Under the pieces are notes generated by a model that was not told where the DNA came from, ran no database searches, and worked only from the letters and a program-made list of their open reading frames with translations. A stretch of DNA of 64,000 bases from Chrysemys picta bellii (Eukaryota; Chordata; Testudines; Emydidae), in the NCBI RefSeq assembly GCF_011386835.1, contig NC_088800.1, positions 59,921,439 through 59,985,438 on the forward strand, in the 5' to 3' direction. Of this stretch, positions 1 to 12,140 are shown in pieces (the first letter of the stretch is position 1; each line of letters begins with the position of its first letter). The translations under genes and the position numbers were made by a program.

Positions 1-760
1 AAAAAATCCACCTTGATGAGAGTCGTAAGGCTATTTGCACAGAGGCTCCGGCGCTCTATTGCCAGTATAGACGCTTTATTGCTTTCTGCGCTGTAATTGG
101 CCTCTGGAACTCTCCCATAATGCCTCAAGTGACCACTCTGCTCATTGTTTTGAACTCAGCTGCCCTGGAGACATGCAGCCCTCCCCTTTCAAAGCACCAT
201 TTCTGACAGCAGTTGTGTGTTGTGCAGATCTGCTCCGGGACATAAAGCAAACTATTAATGTGCAATGCTCAAGCTGTTGAACACAGAGGCAGGGGTGTGT
301 GTGTGTGAGAGAGAGGGAGAGATATTTCTGTGCAGAGAGCCCAGGGAGGGAGACGGGGGCTGATGTCGGGGTTTCCCCCTCCCCCTCACCTCAGGACTGG
401 TTGCTTCCTGCCGCTGTCTGAACTTACAAGACAGCATGCTGACACACACTCTATTCCCCAAAACACATTGTCTCTCTCCTCCCCTCCATACACACACACA
501 CTCCCTGTCACACCTCTGCCCCCTCCCACAGTTCAGTTGAAAAGCAGCTGGCAATGTACTAGGACACCCATGGAACAATGGGACTGGGAAACTTGCATCA
601 TGTGACGCTGTCTGCCCCATGAGGCGTTGCAAACCTTTCCCAAATGACCCTGCAGCCAGTTGCACAGTAGGATAGCTACCACGATGCACTGCTGTCTTTG
701 CTGTTGCAAGAGCTGCTAATGTGGATGCGCTTAATTCCAGCGTTTTAATAAAAGTGGTAT
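1..760. other. Left-edge noncoding block, possible conserved or promoter-proximal DNA
   Basis: This block is less AT-rich than most of the window and shows no repeat I recognise apart from a short GT/GA microsatellite near 294-322 and a CA-rich stretch near 488-502. The open frames across it on both strands are low-complexity (Ser/Pro/His-rich) and have no recognisable domain, so I do not call a gene. The mixed composition at 100-290 is what conserved noncoding or 5'-flanking DNA often looks like, but nothing in the sequence proves it. Confidence 0.25.
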
Positions 761-1589
761 AACTTGTGGTGCAGAAACTTGCCAGTCTAGCCTACCCTTA
801 GTTTCATATGGTTTGATATCCCCTTATGAATATCTGGCACTTGTTAGCTGAGTTCCTTATTCTTATCCTTGAATAATAGCTCATCTCCCTCTGTTTGACT
901 TCCATATTCCTGGCAAAACATGCTAGTTTGAAGTGCTTTCCAATCATGCAGTTAAAGAATATTTTGATTCTATGGAAGTACAAGCAATATGTTCTCTCTG
1001 TAATAAAACTGCTAGCTTGATTAAAAACAGTGATTTCTACCAAGAAACAACTAATTACATTGATAGCACATTAACAGAATATGTAACTTGAGTAGAAATG
1101 CAACAATAAATCAAGTAAAGTAATTATATAAATTGAAGCATCTTATTGAAAAGTGGGATAACAAGTTGTCTGAAAAGTGTTATTTATTTCATACCAAGCT
1201 AATATTGTAAGAGCAAACAGTAGGGCAGGTGAAGTGCATCAAAATATTAATTATACGGGTTCATCTTGTGGCTTATAATAAATGTTCATTTACTGCCTCT
1301 CTTCTAGGGAATTGTTGAAATAAGTTAACAGCATAACATTTTGAATTATTCAAAGGTATCTGAATTACTGCAGGTGGGGCTAAGTGACACCCAGGAAATG
1401 CTTTGATATGTAAACAACACAGACATGCTTTATGAAATCTCCTGCTTGGTTTTAGAATTTTAAAAAAGTTTCTTATTGCACCTGAGCTAAGATTGCTTGA
1501 ATCATGCCTTTATAAGTACATTTTCTGAACTACAAACCATTGTATAAGAAGTTTGAAAAATTGTTTTTACCTATATTGTGGTTTTATGG
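761..1589. other. AT-rich unique DNA, nothing recognised
   Basis: I see no gene, RNA or repeat here, only AT-rich sequence with short open frames that look random. Confidence 0.5.
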
Positions 1590-1733
1590 TATAGATTTTG
1601 CTTTTCAAAAATGGAAAAGTCATATGTTTTTAACCTTCTTGTAAGATTCTCTGATCATTCTATAGATTTTGCTTTTCTAAAATGGAAAAGTCATATGTTT
1701 TTAATCTTCTTGTAAGATTCACTGATTATTCTA
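1590..1733. repeat. Two-copy 71-bp tandem duplication
   Basis: A unit starting tatagattttgcttttc at 1590 is repeated from 1661. The two copies differ at only a handful of positions (for example aacc/aatc and tctctgatc/tcactgatt) and abut directly. It is a simple local duplication, with no coding content. Confidence 0.85.
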
Positions 1734-2028
1734 TTAGGTTTACGAAACATGTTAGCAGATAAACATGGGAATTGCCACGCTGAATCAGACTAATTGTTTA
1801 TCCAGCCAAACATCTTTATCTTTCCATAAACAGGTGACACAATGTCATTTTAAGACCTTTCAACCAGATTAGACCATGCCAGCTTCCTCAAAAATGGTCC
1901 TATATTTCCATCTTGGGGCGGCAAAGAGGGGTGGCAGGGTCACAGATTCAGTATGTGGAATGCAAGGGCATACACAGGAATAAAAATGTGGCCTCTTTTG
2001 GAGGGGCACGTTCTGCACCCCCCACAGC
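1734..2028. other. Unique DNA, nothing recognised
   Basis: No gene or repeat recognised between the tandem duplication and the GC-rich minisatellite. Confidence 0.4.
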
Positions 2029-2252
2029 CGGAGGAGCTAGCTCTCCCCCCTCCCCTGCCCCCTTCCCCGCATAGCCAGAGGAGCTCGCTCTCTCCTGGCA
2101 GTGGGAGGAGCTGGTTCTCCACAGCCCTAGGATTGGTGGAGCTGGCTCTCCTCCCCACCCCCGCAACCAGTGGAACTCGCTCTCCCCAGCAACCGAAGGA
2201 GCTGTCATCTCCTGCCCCAGCTCAGGTTTGGAGGAGCTCACTCTCCTGGTTC
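2029..2252. repeat. GC-rich minisatellite with a gaggagct core
   Basis: About seven imperfect units of roughly 25-40 bp each begin with a variant of ggaggagctngctctcc (near 2031, 2078, 2105, 2137, 2170, 2197 and 2231) and are separated by C-rich spacers. The array explains the overlapping Pro/Ser-rich and Gly/Glu-rich open frames on both strands. It sits in AT-rich DNA and so stands out sharply in composition. A degenerate VNTR is the best description. Confidence 0.75.
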
Positions 2253-2301
2253 CAGAAGATTTCTGTGCCCCCACTGAATGGGAGGGTCATGCTCCTGCTT
2301 G

Positions 2302-2321
2302 CCCCCCCCCCCCCGCCCCCC
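2302..2321. repeat. Poly-C tract
   Basis: Twenty bases are all C except one G at 2315. The opposite strand is a G-run that could form a quadruplex. Confidence 0.9.
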
Positions 2322-4585
2322 ACGCATGCCCCTGAAGGAATGCAAAACGTTGAATATGTTTTTAAATTGGTTATTTAAGTAGGACTTTTCCAAATGACGC
2401 TCTCTAAGAATGGCCTAATTCAAATCTAATTGGGCCAAGCTGTATGGCTCCAAGGTAGGACTTGCACCTGATATCTCCAAAGACATTGGGGGAAGGCACT
2501 ACAAGGCTCAGTAAGTTAAGTTCCCAAACTGAAAGAATCAATAGTAAGGCTGAGAGGCCTTGCCTTTCACGTCAGCAAGCATCTGATGGAAGACTAACAT
2601 TTCAGAATCTCCAAGACCTTTGCCTTCAGACGTGGAAGTCATGATGTGCTCACCCTGCACCCCAAAGAAGTCCATTAGCGAGAGCACTGTCCCAGTAGCC
2701 TGTTTGGCTCCCTGAATGCAGTCCCAGCACCTGCTGTATAAAAGTCCAGAAGATTGAGAGAGCTGAGGAGTTTGTGAACCCCCTCTCAGCTTCAGTATAT
2801 TGTCTTTCCTTTTTTTATTTTTTTTGTCTTTTGATTTTATTATCTGTCCCAGCCTTTTTATTTTTTAGGATTTGAAATTGTAGTGGTGTGCATAGGTGTG
2901 TGGAAACTCACCAGCAAAGCCCAGATAAAAAGGTACCATAAAAACAAAGTTCCCCAGATTTAAACAACCCTTACTATCATCTCATAAAATTATTTTATAC
3001 AGCATGTTTTGTGTCTAAAAATCCTGAGAGATTTGAGGTTATCCTTTGCAAATTCTGATAAATTATAGTTGTCAAACTTCTGCTTATCAAGAGAGCTCCA
3101 GCCCTGTTTGCAAGCTTCTTTAGGGGATGTCTTCTTTTAAATCCACTTCAATTTCTAGTTCTACTCCCAACCCCCCTTTAAGGTTGCTGGTTGTTTATGT
3201 GCTCTCTGCCTTATGTCTTCACTGCAAAAAAAGCTGTGTTTTTACATTCAGATATGTAACTTGATGTACCTATCTTGATGAAAAAGTTTAGTGAAGGGAT
3301 GGCACAGATAGTTTTTACCTTGATGTAGCTAATTAAAATTAACCCTTTACTGCCATATGGGGTTTATGTCAACTAGCTATGTCTCTCCCGTTGGCTGTCT
3401 CGATGTAAAAAATAACCTGCAAACCATTTTTTTCCCATTGAAGCTATAGCATTAGTTTCCCATTATGTAAAATGAGGATTATAAAGTGGGATTTTCAGAA
3501 AAACTCAATGTTAGTATAAGTCTTTTCCGATTGAAGTCAGTGATAGAACTCCAATACTTTTCAGTGGCGGCAGAGTTGGGCCAACATAACATCCACATCA
3601 CAGTAAGGGAAATCATTATAACTTGTGAAAAACTTGGTGATTCTCACAGCAATGGCAGCAGGCAGATTGATAGTGTTATAGTGGTGGGAACAGCTGAGTG
3701 CTTCCATTCTAACATCCCATTTCCTGACACCTATTGGCTTTCTGCCCAGCTGCCTTTGCCCCGCCCCAGTTGGGAAAGATAAGAGACTTCAGTACATGTG
3801 TATAGGGGAAAACTCTTCAAGGCTATATTTTTAATTGGAAGTGTTGCCCCTTGTTTTCTTTCCCAAACTTCCTTATACCTGTAATATAAAATTATATTGT
3901 TCACAAATTGCTTTAGAAAAGTGAGCCTTAGAATAAGATTATCTTTATTGCCAAACGGGGAAATATCTTTCATTAGTTATTCAGGATATAACAGACAAAA
4001 ACTGTAGCAGAGCTCAAATTGTTAAAACAATTGTAAAAATGAATGCTTTCCAGAATTGCTCTCCTCAATGATTTCCAACTAGAGTACCTGAATAATCTTT
4101 ATTGCCAAAATTATTGTTGTTTTAACACACTCTTGAGAACTAAAAGCTCTAGAAATAAGCAACCTTTTAAAAGTAATTTATATGACGGAAAGGTGCTCTG
4201 CTGTGCTTTGGCTTCCATACTTTAGTGTAATTAACCAATGGTTCTGGGGAGCATGGACTTGCTTAAGACATAAGATACTGAACATCTTGTAATGGAGGGA
4301 GGAGTGAGAACATCAGAAGTAGAATGCTGACAGTAAACAGTGGTGATGCGAGTTAATTGATCAGGAGCTGCAAGATGCTGTGTAAATGCCTCAATTTCCA
4401 GATGAGCTTTCACATGTGAGCCAAACTATGCTGGGTAAAACGGAAGGTTAATGTGGCAAGAAGAAGATGAAGCAAATGCAAAATGGACAAAGATCATAGG
4501 GGAACCGGAAGCTAGAACTTTGTGATGGAAAGAAAAAATATATAATCTGGAACTATCAAAGGATAATGGTATTTGGCATTGTTGG
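2322..4585. other. Unique noncoding DNA, nothing recognised
   Basis: Short open frames occur (for example near 2462 and 3486 on the plus strand), but none has a domain, codon-like pattern or splice context. A TATA-like tgtataaaag lies near 2735 without any linked gene. Confidence 0.4.
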
Positions 4586-4589
4586 TGAC

Positions 4590-4650
4590 AGAGTACTGGT
4601 TTAGCTGGACCATTGATCTGATCCAGTACAGCAGTTCTTATGTTCTTATA
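4590..4650 (+). repeat. Old CR1/SINE-type 3' tail fragment
   Basis: The order 'ctggaccattgatctgatccagta ... ttcttatgttctta' matches, with decay, the tail seen more clearly at 12843-12999 and 46235-46376. That tail is the 3' end shared by turtle CR1 LINEs and their tRNA-derived SINEs. Only about 60 bp is recognisable, and no tRNA-like head is visible upstream. Confidence 0.5.
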
Positions 4651-4718
4651 TTATGTGTCAAAGTTTTTATGCCTTCTTGTTAGACTTGGCTTTGATGGCT
4701 GATGTGGTAGATATATAC

Positions 4719-5027
4719 CAGGTAGGCAACCTATGACATGCATGCCAAAGGCGACACGCGAGCTGATTTTTGGTGGCATTCACACTGCCCGGGTCCTGGC
4801 ACCGGTCCGGGGGGCTCTGCATTTTAATTTAATTTTAAAGGAAGCTTCTTAAACATTTTAAAAAACCTTATTTACTTTACATACAGCAATAGTTTAGTTA
4901 TATATTATAGACTTATAGAAAAAGACCTTCTAAAAACATTAAAATGTATTACTGGCACGCGAAACCTTAAATTAGAGTGAATAAATGAAGACTTGGCACA
5001 CCACTTCGGAAATGTTGCCAACCCCTG
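4719..5027. mobile_element. Short nonautonomous hAT element, copy 1
   Basis: The ends are inverted repeats: caggtaggcaacctatg on the left, and gttgccaacccctg on the right. The element is flanked by a perfect 8-bp duplication, atatatac, at 4711-4718 and 5028-5035, the hallmark of hAT transposition. It is 309 bp and has no transposase. The interior (for example ccggtccggggggctctgc and the aattttaatt-rich middle) is clearly the same family as 49666-49973. The two copies differ mainly by CpG-type changes and small gaps. Mobilisation would have needed a transposase supplied by another hAT element. Confidence 0.9.
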
Positions 5028-7751
5028 ATATATACCATAAACTGACTTTTTAAAAAAAATGGGCCACATTCTCTGCTGGCATAACTCTCCATTGCTTACA
5101 TTTGCAACCAATGGCATTATGCCAGCTGAGCATTTTCCTTCTGACAATAAGGTGCACATATTTTCTATGTATCTAATATCCCGATTAGCAAAGTAATCTT
5201 GTGCTATTTATTTTCTGATTGTTATTATTTCCCCCTATAGATGGACCAGTATTGCTGGAGGGGAGGAATGGAATCCAGATTCCCTTTGTAGTTGAAAAGA
5301 GTTTAAAATGAGCCCTGCATTGGAGGTTTGTGTGCTGGGCTTGTCACATTGTTGATCTGTGTTATTACTTAGCTTTAACCTTGGAGTATATGGCCTGCAG
5401 TTTCAGTCTGAATATTGTTTGAATATTAAGTGTCAGGTTCAAATGAACTGGTGAGAGATTTGCATCAACCAGCAGATTCCTGTTCCAGCCCTAAAAGCCT
5501 TTGAGCTCCCTCTTTATTGATAAGAGGTCTTATTTCACAAGTGTCAGATTACTGGTGTGAAGCTACTGATGCTGTGAGTGATGGTGAAGGTGCTATTACC
5601 CACTGTTTGTCTAGTTCTTTATATGCTGAGGGAGCATTACAGGTGGAGAAAAAAATGTGTGGACCTGGTAGTTCAGGAGTTCATAGGAAACCTCTGAAAG
5701 CAATGAAAATGTGTACATTTTGGGGATGGGCATAGTTAGGGCTACATTTTTGCACTTGAACTGCCCATTTAGGCCATGATTTTTTTCCTATTAACTGACG
5801 CAGTTCTGGACAAATGTTATTTATGAGCCGTTTTATGGCTATAGGCTTGTGGAAAGTTTGGCATTAGCGTTTGTGTTTTACGATAATTCTTTTAATAGAA
5901 AATGAGAATATGAAATTTGTTGTTTCAAATTTCATGTTGAGTTTCAGTGATGCGGACTAGAATCACAAAAAAGAATGTTGTTTCCCCATGTATGCATTAG
6001 AACAGCCTTCCTCTCCCTACTTTTTTGTTGTGGGGCTCCTCTGTTTCATTAAAAATATATATAATTAGCTTGATAAAATGGAGTTCTCACGATGTTCTAA
6101 ACAACATATGCATCCATATAGTGTATTTAATCCATATTCCTCTCCTCCACATGCTGTGATTGGGATTTGAGTATATTGATAAGTGAAATAACCAAATCTT
6201 TCTCCCCAAGTTTGGCTGTTCCTAAAGTTTCCCAGCAAGACCTCATTTGCCCCAGCCCCTAGTTTCCTTCTGCCTCAAAGAGAGCTTCTAATCTCCCTTA
6301 TATCCTGGTTGGGGTTAACAAAAAGCACCTATCATAGTGACTGAGAAATATTAACCCTGCATCTTCACACAATATTCAAGCACATGACACCAGAATCATT
6401 CAACAGAGTAACTTTGCATCCCTGCGGGCAAAGTACTGACGTCTTCCTGTTAACTGAAACAAATGCCAATATTATCTGTGCTCTCTTAAGATTTTCTTGC
6501 CTTAAACACAACTCCAAGTATAACAACAGGTAGGTCCTCATTGGAACCAAATCTGATTTTTACTCGGTGAGGATCTAATCCTTTCTTCTTTTGCGGTTTG
6601 CCAACAGCTAATCTCTGGTCATTCATTATATATTTTATCAGTTCTCCAATTTAGAGCATATACAATTCTGTTAGAAATATGTCTTGTTTATAATTACAAA
6701 CAATAAAAATGTTTTGGTTCAAAAACAATTCTTGCCTCATCCCCCATCCAGTGCTGCCAGTTTAGAAAAAAGTCAGAATGTGGTTTTATAGACTCGATTT
6801 ATGTATCTGTTGTTGCAGTGCAATATAGGAGGTCACTAAGGTGTATACTTTTAGTTAAAAAAATATAGTGCACTGTTGCCACGTAAAATCTTCAGAGTTT
6901 TATGTTTTCACTAATTGCCAGTGCTTTGGCTTTGTTGTGTAATGTAGACAGAGAATATGGTGGTAATAAACAATACTGGCAAAGAGTAATTGTAAAGATT
7001 TTAATGGCACCCCCAGTAGAAACATTACCATTTTACATGAAAATCTTTATTAAAGTCAAGTTGAAAGTTCAGGCACATATCAGTGAGTTGAGTCCCTGGT
7101 AACTTGCATGAAAAAGAAAAAATACAGGCTTAAGGTAGCAGTTTACAAACAAGGCATCACTGACGCCAGCTTAACGTCCTCCATTTCTTGCATGTAGAGC
7201 ATTGAAAATTTGTACAATGGAAAATTGCTTTTCTTTTTTGTTTCATCCATAATGCCTAATTCTAAGTATGAAGATTTGTCACCACACTGCCTCTTAATGT
7301 TTTCATATAAGTGCTGTAATGAATGGCATGGTCAGTGTGAGGTTTATATATGGATACCTGCTAGCTTTGTATAAAGACACTTTAGAGAAATGGCTGAATC
7401 AAGGAATAACTGATTCCAATCCTGTGAGGCAATGAGCAGTCTGTAGCACCTTGCAGGATCAGGCCCTTAATGAAGAGCAGGGAATGCTTGCCTTTAGTAT
7501 GTTGTCAAATCAGGAATTTGTAAGAATCTTGCATGTGTTCTGTGTGTGACTATAAAGAAAGCTGTTATGTAGCCCAGCCACGATATGCTTATGATTAAAG
7601 CATTCTAGTTTCTGTAGTCCCTATTAAAATGAAACTCTTTGTTACGGATGGATCAAGAAGGGTGCTTCTTTGATTTTACTACATAAAATCTAGCTCTAAT
7701 TTTACCAGAAAGATTAGCTGCTTTGAAATAAGTATTTAGGAAGTACCTAAG
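5028..7751. other. AT-rich unique DNA with one short palindrome
   Basis: No gene or transposable element recognised. A perfect inverted repeat with 10-bp arms and a 6-base loop lies at 5910-5935 (arm atgaaatttg). Near 7430-7475 the phrase 'caccttgcaggatcaggccc' resembles a dispersed amniote repeat seen elsewhere in the window, but it is too short to call. Confidence 0.4.
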
Positions 7752-8159
7752 TAGGGTGACCATACTTCCCAAAGGGAAAACGGGACACCGTGTTGGGCTG
7801 GCCTGAGCCACCCTCCCTGCACGGGGGGGAAATCAGGCAGGGCTTAGGCAAGCAGTGACACACATACTAGATAGGGTGACCATATTTTCCAATGGCTGGG
7901 CCTGGCATCGCTACTCACTTGAGCCCTGCCTCCCTCCCCTGCATGGGGATTCCATTGTTGCTTGCCCCCTTCCCTCGCAAATTCCTCTGCACCCCACTTT
8001 TCTGACAAAATTGGGCATTTGTCCTATTTGTTCATGCCAACTAATCAAGTTGGGAAGAGCATATGGGACAAATGTCCACTTCTGCCAAAATTCGGGGCGG
8101 CCAGGACAGGGCTTAAAAAAGGGACTGTCCTGGCCAAAATGGGATGTATGGTCACCCTA
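7752..8159. mobile_element. DNA-transposon relic with tagggtgaccata inverted ends, doubled left end
   Basis: tagggtgaccatac at 7752 and tagggtgaccatat at 7872 are two left ends in the same orientation. A single right end, atggtcaccctaa, closes the block near 8159. The inner element (7872-8159) therefore has inverted ends. The outer left end with about 120 bp behind it looks like a second, truncated copy of the same family. Internal phrases (gggacaaatgtcc, ggacagggctt, gggactgtcctgg) are typical of this widespread nonautonomous family. No clean target duplication is visible, so the superfamily is uncertain; the short open frames inside are not genes. Confidence 0.7.
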
Positions 8160-8512
8160 AACTAAAGGTTTGGTGGGACTCTGAGAGAAACTCTCATTGC
8201 CGGCATCACAGTATTGGAGAGACGCTCCATACTCTGCTGTTTGCCTCCTTTACTGCTTCGGTATTGACTCCAGCACAGGAGTAGTTATCAAGAGCCTCAG
8301 AAACATTGGATTTTATTGAGCAAAATACTTAAACTAGCAGTTGGTGGTTGTATATGTTTCCTGTAATTGAAACAATAATAACCCCCCTGATAGAGGCCAC
8401 TGATTTTAGGTGGGTATGAAGGTATTCTCTTTCATGATCACAGTCATACTTCGGTGACCCAGACCTTGTCCAGATGTCTCTCCATAGAACATTAGTGTCA
8501 ACAAGATTCTTG
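8160..8512. other. Unique DNA, nothing recognised
   Basis: No gene or repeat recognised. Confidence 0.4.
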
Positions 8513-8790
8513 GGGCGTGTCTACACTGCAATTGGAGGTGTGATGCAGCACATGTAGAGATACCAAGCTAGGTTTATGTCAGCTATCACAAGTACCAGTA
8601 GCAGTGGTACAGCAGCAGGCTGAAGAAACCCATTCAATACCCCTGGGTATTTACTCAGGAGGCTAGTTTGTGCATTTCTCCACTGCAACCAAAGTAGCAG
8701 TAGGAAGTGCTGCACCCTCTAACCACCATGTTACCACTGTGCAGGGCTGGTAGCAGAGCAGTGTAAAAAGCACATGCAATAGGCATCTGT
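8513..8790. mobile_element. Probable Harbinger-like MITE, one end only
   Basis: The block opens with ggggcgtgtctacactgcaa, resembling the ggcc(t/g)tgtctacac end of palindromic Harbinger-type MITEs such as the one at 52160-52391. The matching right end is not recognisable, so the copy is truncated or very decayed. Boundaries on the right are a guess. Confidence 0.4.
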
Positions 8791-9472
8791 TGTAAATTTC
8801 CTATCATGGTGATAGATGCAGACTACAACTGAACTATTTCTGGATTAAGTTAATGCATTTATTATTGGCCCAACTTGATGTTCTGTACATACAGTATAGA
8901 CATATATGTGTGTGTGTGCATGCATACGTACTTGCGGATGCAAAATGTTCAGTAAGGTTATCCATGTTATGAATCACAAAGCCATGCGATAAACTACGTT
9001 TTTCATTTTCCTTTGACTTCTTCATTTGCCCTCAGCCCACTAATTAATTTCAGCTGGGAGTTAGTAGCATTCCAAATCTTTGGGCAGCTTCAGACATCTT
9101 CCATAATCAAAACAACCAACTAACCAAACAAACAAACAAAAAACAGACAGATGTAGCCTTCTTTTCCCCAAATGTGACATTTCCTCATAAAATTTCATTC
9201 TTCAAATGAAAGCGATGTTCAGTTCAGGACCAGAGATTGATGATGACCATCAGGGCTAGAGATGAAAGTTTCATAAACCCCAATGGTGTAATGCTATTAT
9301 TGCTTTTAGCCTTGATCAGTATTCAGATATTCAGTGTTAAAATCACAACATTATAACTGATAGAAAAGTCACTGTACAGATATTTTATGGAATTTTTAGA
9401 GCTTTCTAAAATTCATTGGTTATAATTTTCTTCTCTTTCTGAGCCTTATAAATTTGTACTTATGGTTCTAGG

Positions 9473-9578
9473 GCTTCAATGCAGTTAAGCATGTGGTTAA
9501 TTTTAAGCAAGTGAGTAATCCCACTGATGCCAATGGGAAAAGTCCACATGCGTAAGTGCTTTGCTGTATCAGGACCTA
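9473..9578. repeat. Dispersed self-complementary repeat (gtgagtaatcccactga type)
   Basis: The pattern 'ttaagcatgtgg ... agtgagtaatcccactgatgccaatggga ... ccacatgcgtaagtgctttgctgtatcaggacc' is self-complementary around the middle. The same phrases recur at 12006-12140 and 30755-30970. This is an old dispersed amniote repeat whose two halves are roughly inverted copies. I cannot assign a family name. Confidence 0.5.
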
Positions 9579-10129
9579 AGGCACTTGGCTTTACAGTCAA
9601 AGGAATTAAAAAAAAAGTATGAATAACATTTTTTAAACGTGATTTCTAAAATAGTTTGATGTAACTTATACAGAGCTTATAATGGGGGGAGAGAGAGAGA
9701 GAGCGCGCCTTTTTGGGGATTCTATTGCAATAACTTGTATAAATCTCCCACAGTGAAGAGGCTTCTTTTCTGCTTGTGGATTGATTTTTCCCAATTTGCT
9801 AAACTCATGAGCCATTAGCAAGCTTTATCAAAATGAAAGGATTGGAAAAGCACTTCTTAAAAGTACCTTTCAACAGCTGTTGAAGAGCTGACACTAGCAA
9901 AATAGTCAATATATGAGAGACAGATATCCATTGTTGAGCTGCTTTTGAAAATATTTTGGAAGATATGAGCAAACTGGTTTGTATTAAGTAAGAATGTCCC
10001 TCAAACCTTCAAACAAACCTGAAACTTTTTTTGTGACTCCAAAATGCTCAGAATCTTTCTTTTGTTAAATAGTCTCTAGAGCCTAATGAGCTTTCTTGTT
10101 TTATACAGAGGTGGAAATAGCAAAGGTGT

Positions 10130-10215
10130 AGGTGGCTGATTTCCCATTTAATTTACATCAGATTTACACCATGCAGTGATGTCAGTGGAGTTATACTAGC
10201 AACTTAGGCTGTATC
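10130..10215. repeat. Dispersed repeat around 'tttacacc ... gtcagtggagtta'
   Basis: The words catcagatttacacc and gatgtcagtggagttata match a common dispersed motif of sauropsid genomes built from an inverted ttacacc/ggtgtaa core. It is heavily decayed and short, so the call is tentative. Confidence 0.3.
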
Positions 10216-12005
10216 TGACTGTTTTCAGAATGTCAATGTTTGGCCAACAGTATTCACACTACAGTATATTCTGTATGGTAATCTTACAAAGAAATTCACA
10301 TAAGTAACCAAACCTTTGGACATCCATTCAAATGTAACTCCCATCACCACCTTTTTTTTTTAAATATGTCCTTCTTTCCTGTCTCTCTTCACACTGAGTT
10401 TGTCAGAAAAAGCATTCATAAGAATGGCTGAATGTCTGTGAAGCCTGGTGTCCCCCTCCCCAATATTTTGAGCCTTGAGCAATCCTTGTCTGGTATAAGT
10501 GATAATATGATGCAGTTTGTTATCTCCATTAGTGCCTGTGCTTTGAGCAATATTTATGAATTCAAATTTCAGGCTTGAAGATGCAAATGTTGATACTATG
10601 TTAATAGTGGGCTGAGATGAAGTTAAGGGGTATCACAAGCAATCAGTGACAGTAAGTGATGGTGGGTCAGCTGAACAACAGTGGTCACCATTAAAAATGA
10701 AAAATTTTCTAACAGTTATTGGCAAGCAGTGGTATCTGTGATTACTACAATATTACCAATACTTTAATAGATCTTTGGTAACTTGGGCAGATGCTGACTT
10801 TTTGAATACTTCTACTGAAAGCCTGCAAGCTTGGGTGCTTTATTCATTGACGAGCGTTTGTGTGTGCTACTCTGAAACCTGATACAAGCACATTGTTACT
10901 GTGGTAAATATACATTTTTGCTGTTAGTGATGGATAATTATAGTTATAACTCGAGTTTTTTCAAAATTCCTTAACCCAAATTTGGAGTATAGTGCTGACA
11001 TTTGAGCTCCTTAAGGCAAGCTTAAGTTTCAGCCATGTAAAGGATATGTGTTGGGGCGAGAGGGTGAGGGGTGTATGCAATTTTTAAAAAGCTTTATAGA
11101 TTTAAAAAATAGTTAAATCCTTCTCTTCTGAGAAACACAGTCAGTAATTTGTATAAAATGAACTAAACTTCAGTTCCAGTGCATAAGGTAACTTAATCCT
11201 TTGTATAAAAGCTTTGCTCTGTGTGCATTTGTATAGAACTTATAATGATAATTATATCCATTGTGATCTAATGCTAAACATTTTTGCACATGAAGATAAC
11301 TAACAAACCTCTGCTGGTAGTTTTAGTATTTCCCTGTTATTACATTTTTAAAAAGATGAGGCCAATGTAAATTCCCACCCTGCTACTAAACTTTTTTTAG
11401 GTTGAAATGAATACTGATAAGGAGATTATCTTTCTGAAGAAAATAAGTCAACATTTTATACTGCAGTTCTCTGAATCTCTAACAATCAAATACAATTTTT
11501 ATTCTTAAGCTTCTTTTCCATTCAGGGGTAATAAGGTATTTTGATTATTAACATTTTTAAATTTTAAAAAGTGAGAGCTAAAGGTCACTCTGTAGTACAG
11601 TATAGTATGCTGTGGTTAAATAGAAGAGGCTGTTGGCTTTAAAATTTTATTTTTTATGGAGCAAGTGTTGAATTATGAAGCAGAAAAATAAAATGTTCTT
11701 GGCAGTATAAATAAAACAGTAATCAAAGGAAGTATATCAGAGGTTTTTTTTATTTCCCTCTTACAGTCCAGTTTATGCCTTTGTGTATTGTTGGGACATT
11801 AATCTTGATAATAGAAATGGAAAGTTGCATTTCATTGACAAATGGATTTGAAGTAAAACTCTGATAAATGAACAAAACCATACACTATATCTAAACCACA
11901 TACTATCTAAAACTTTTTGATTGTTTTTTAATATTTTTCAGTTTGTTAATTGTGAATATATAGTAATGTCATATGCTACCATGTGAGTGATAAGACATTT
12001 AAGTT

Positions 12006-12140
12006 GTGATCCTGAAAACATGTAAGCAGATGCATAAATTTACTCATGTGCGTAGTTCCATTTGAATTCAGTGGGGATTTTCAGGAGAGTAAAATTACTC
12101 ACATGCTTAAATATGTCCAAAATTGTAGAATCGGGACCTT
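12006..12140. repeat. Dispersed self-complementary repeat, second copy
   Basis: 'gtgatcctg ... aagcagatgcataaatttactcatgtgcgtagttccatt' on the left is mirrored by 'gtaaaattactcacatgcttaaatatgt ... aatcgggacctt' on the right. It has the same architecture as 9473-9578, with clearer arms. Confidence 0.55.

Noticed and set aside
255..689. 144-codon minus-strand frame
   Set aside because: It is low-complexity, overlaps a plus-strand frame, crosses microsatellite-like DNA and has no recognisable domain.
1940..2378. Overlapping Pro/Ser-rich and Gly/Glu-rich open frames
   Set aside because: They are products of the gaggagct minisatellite and poly-C tract, not of selection for protein.
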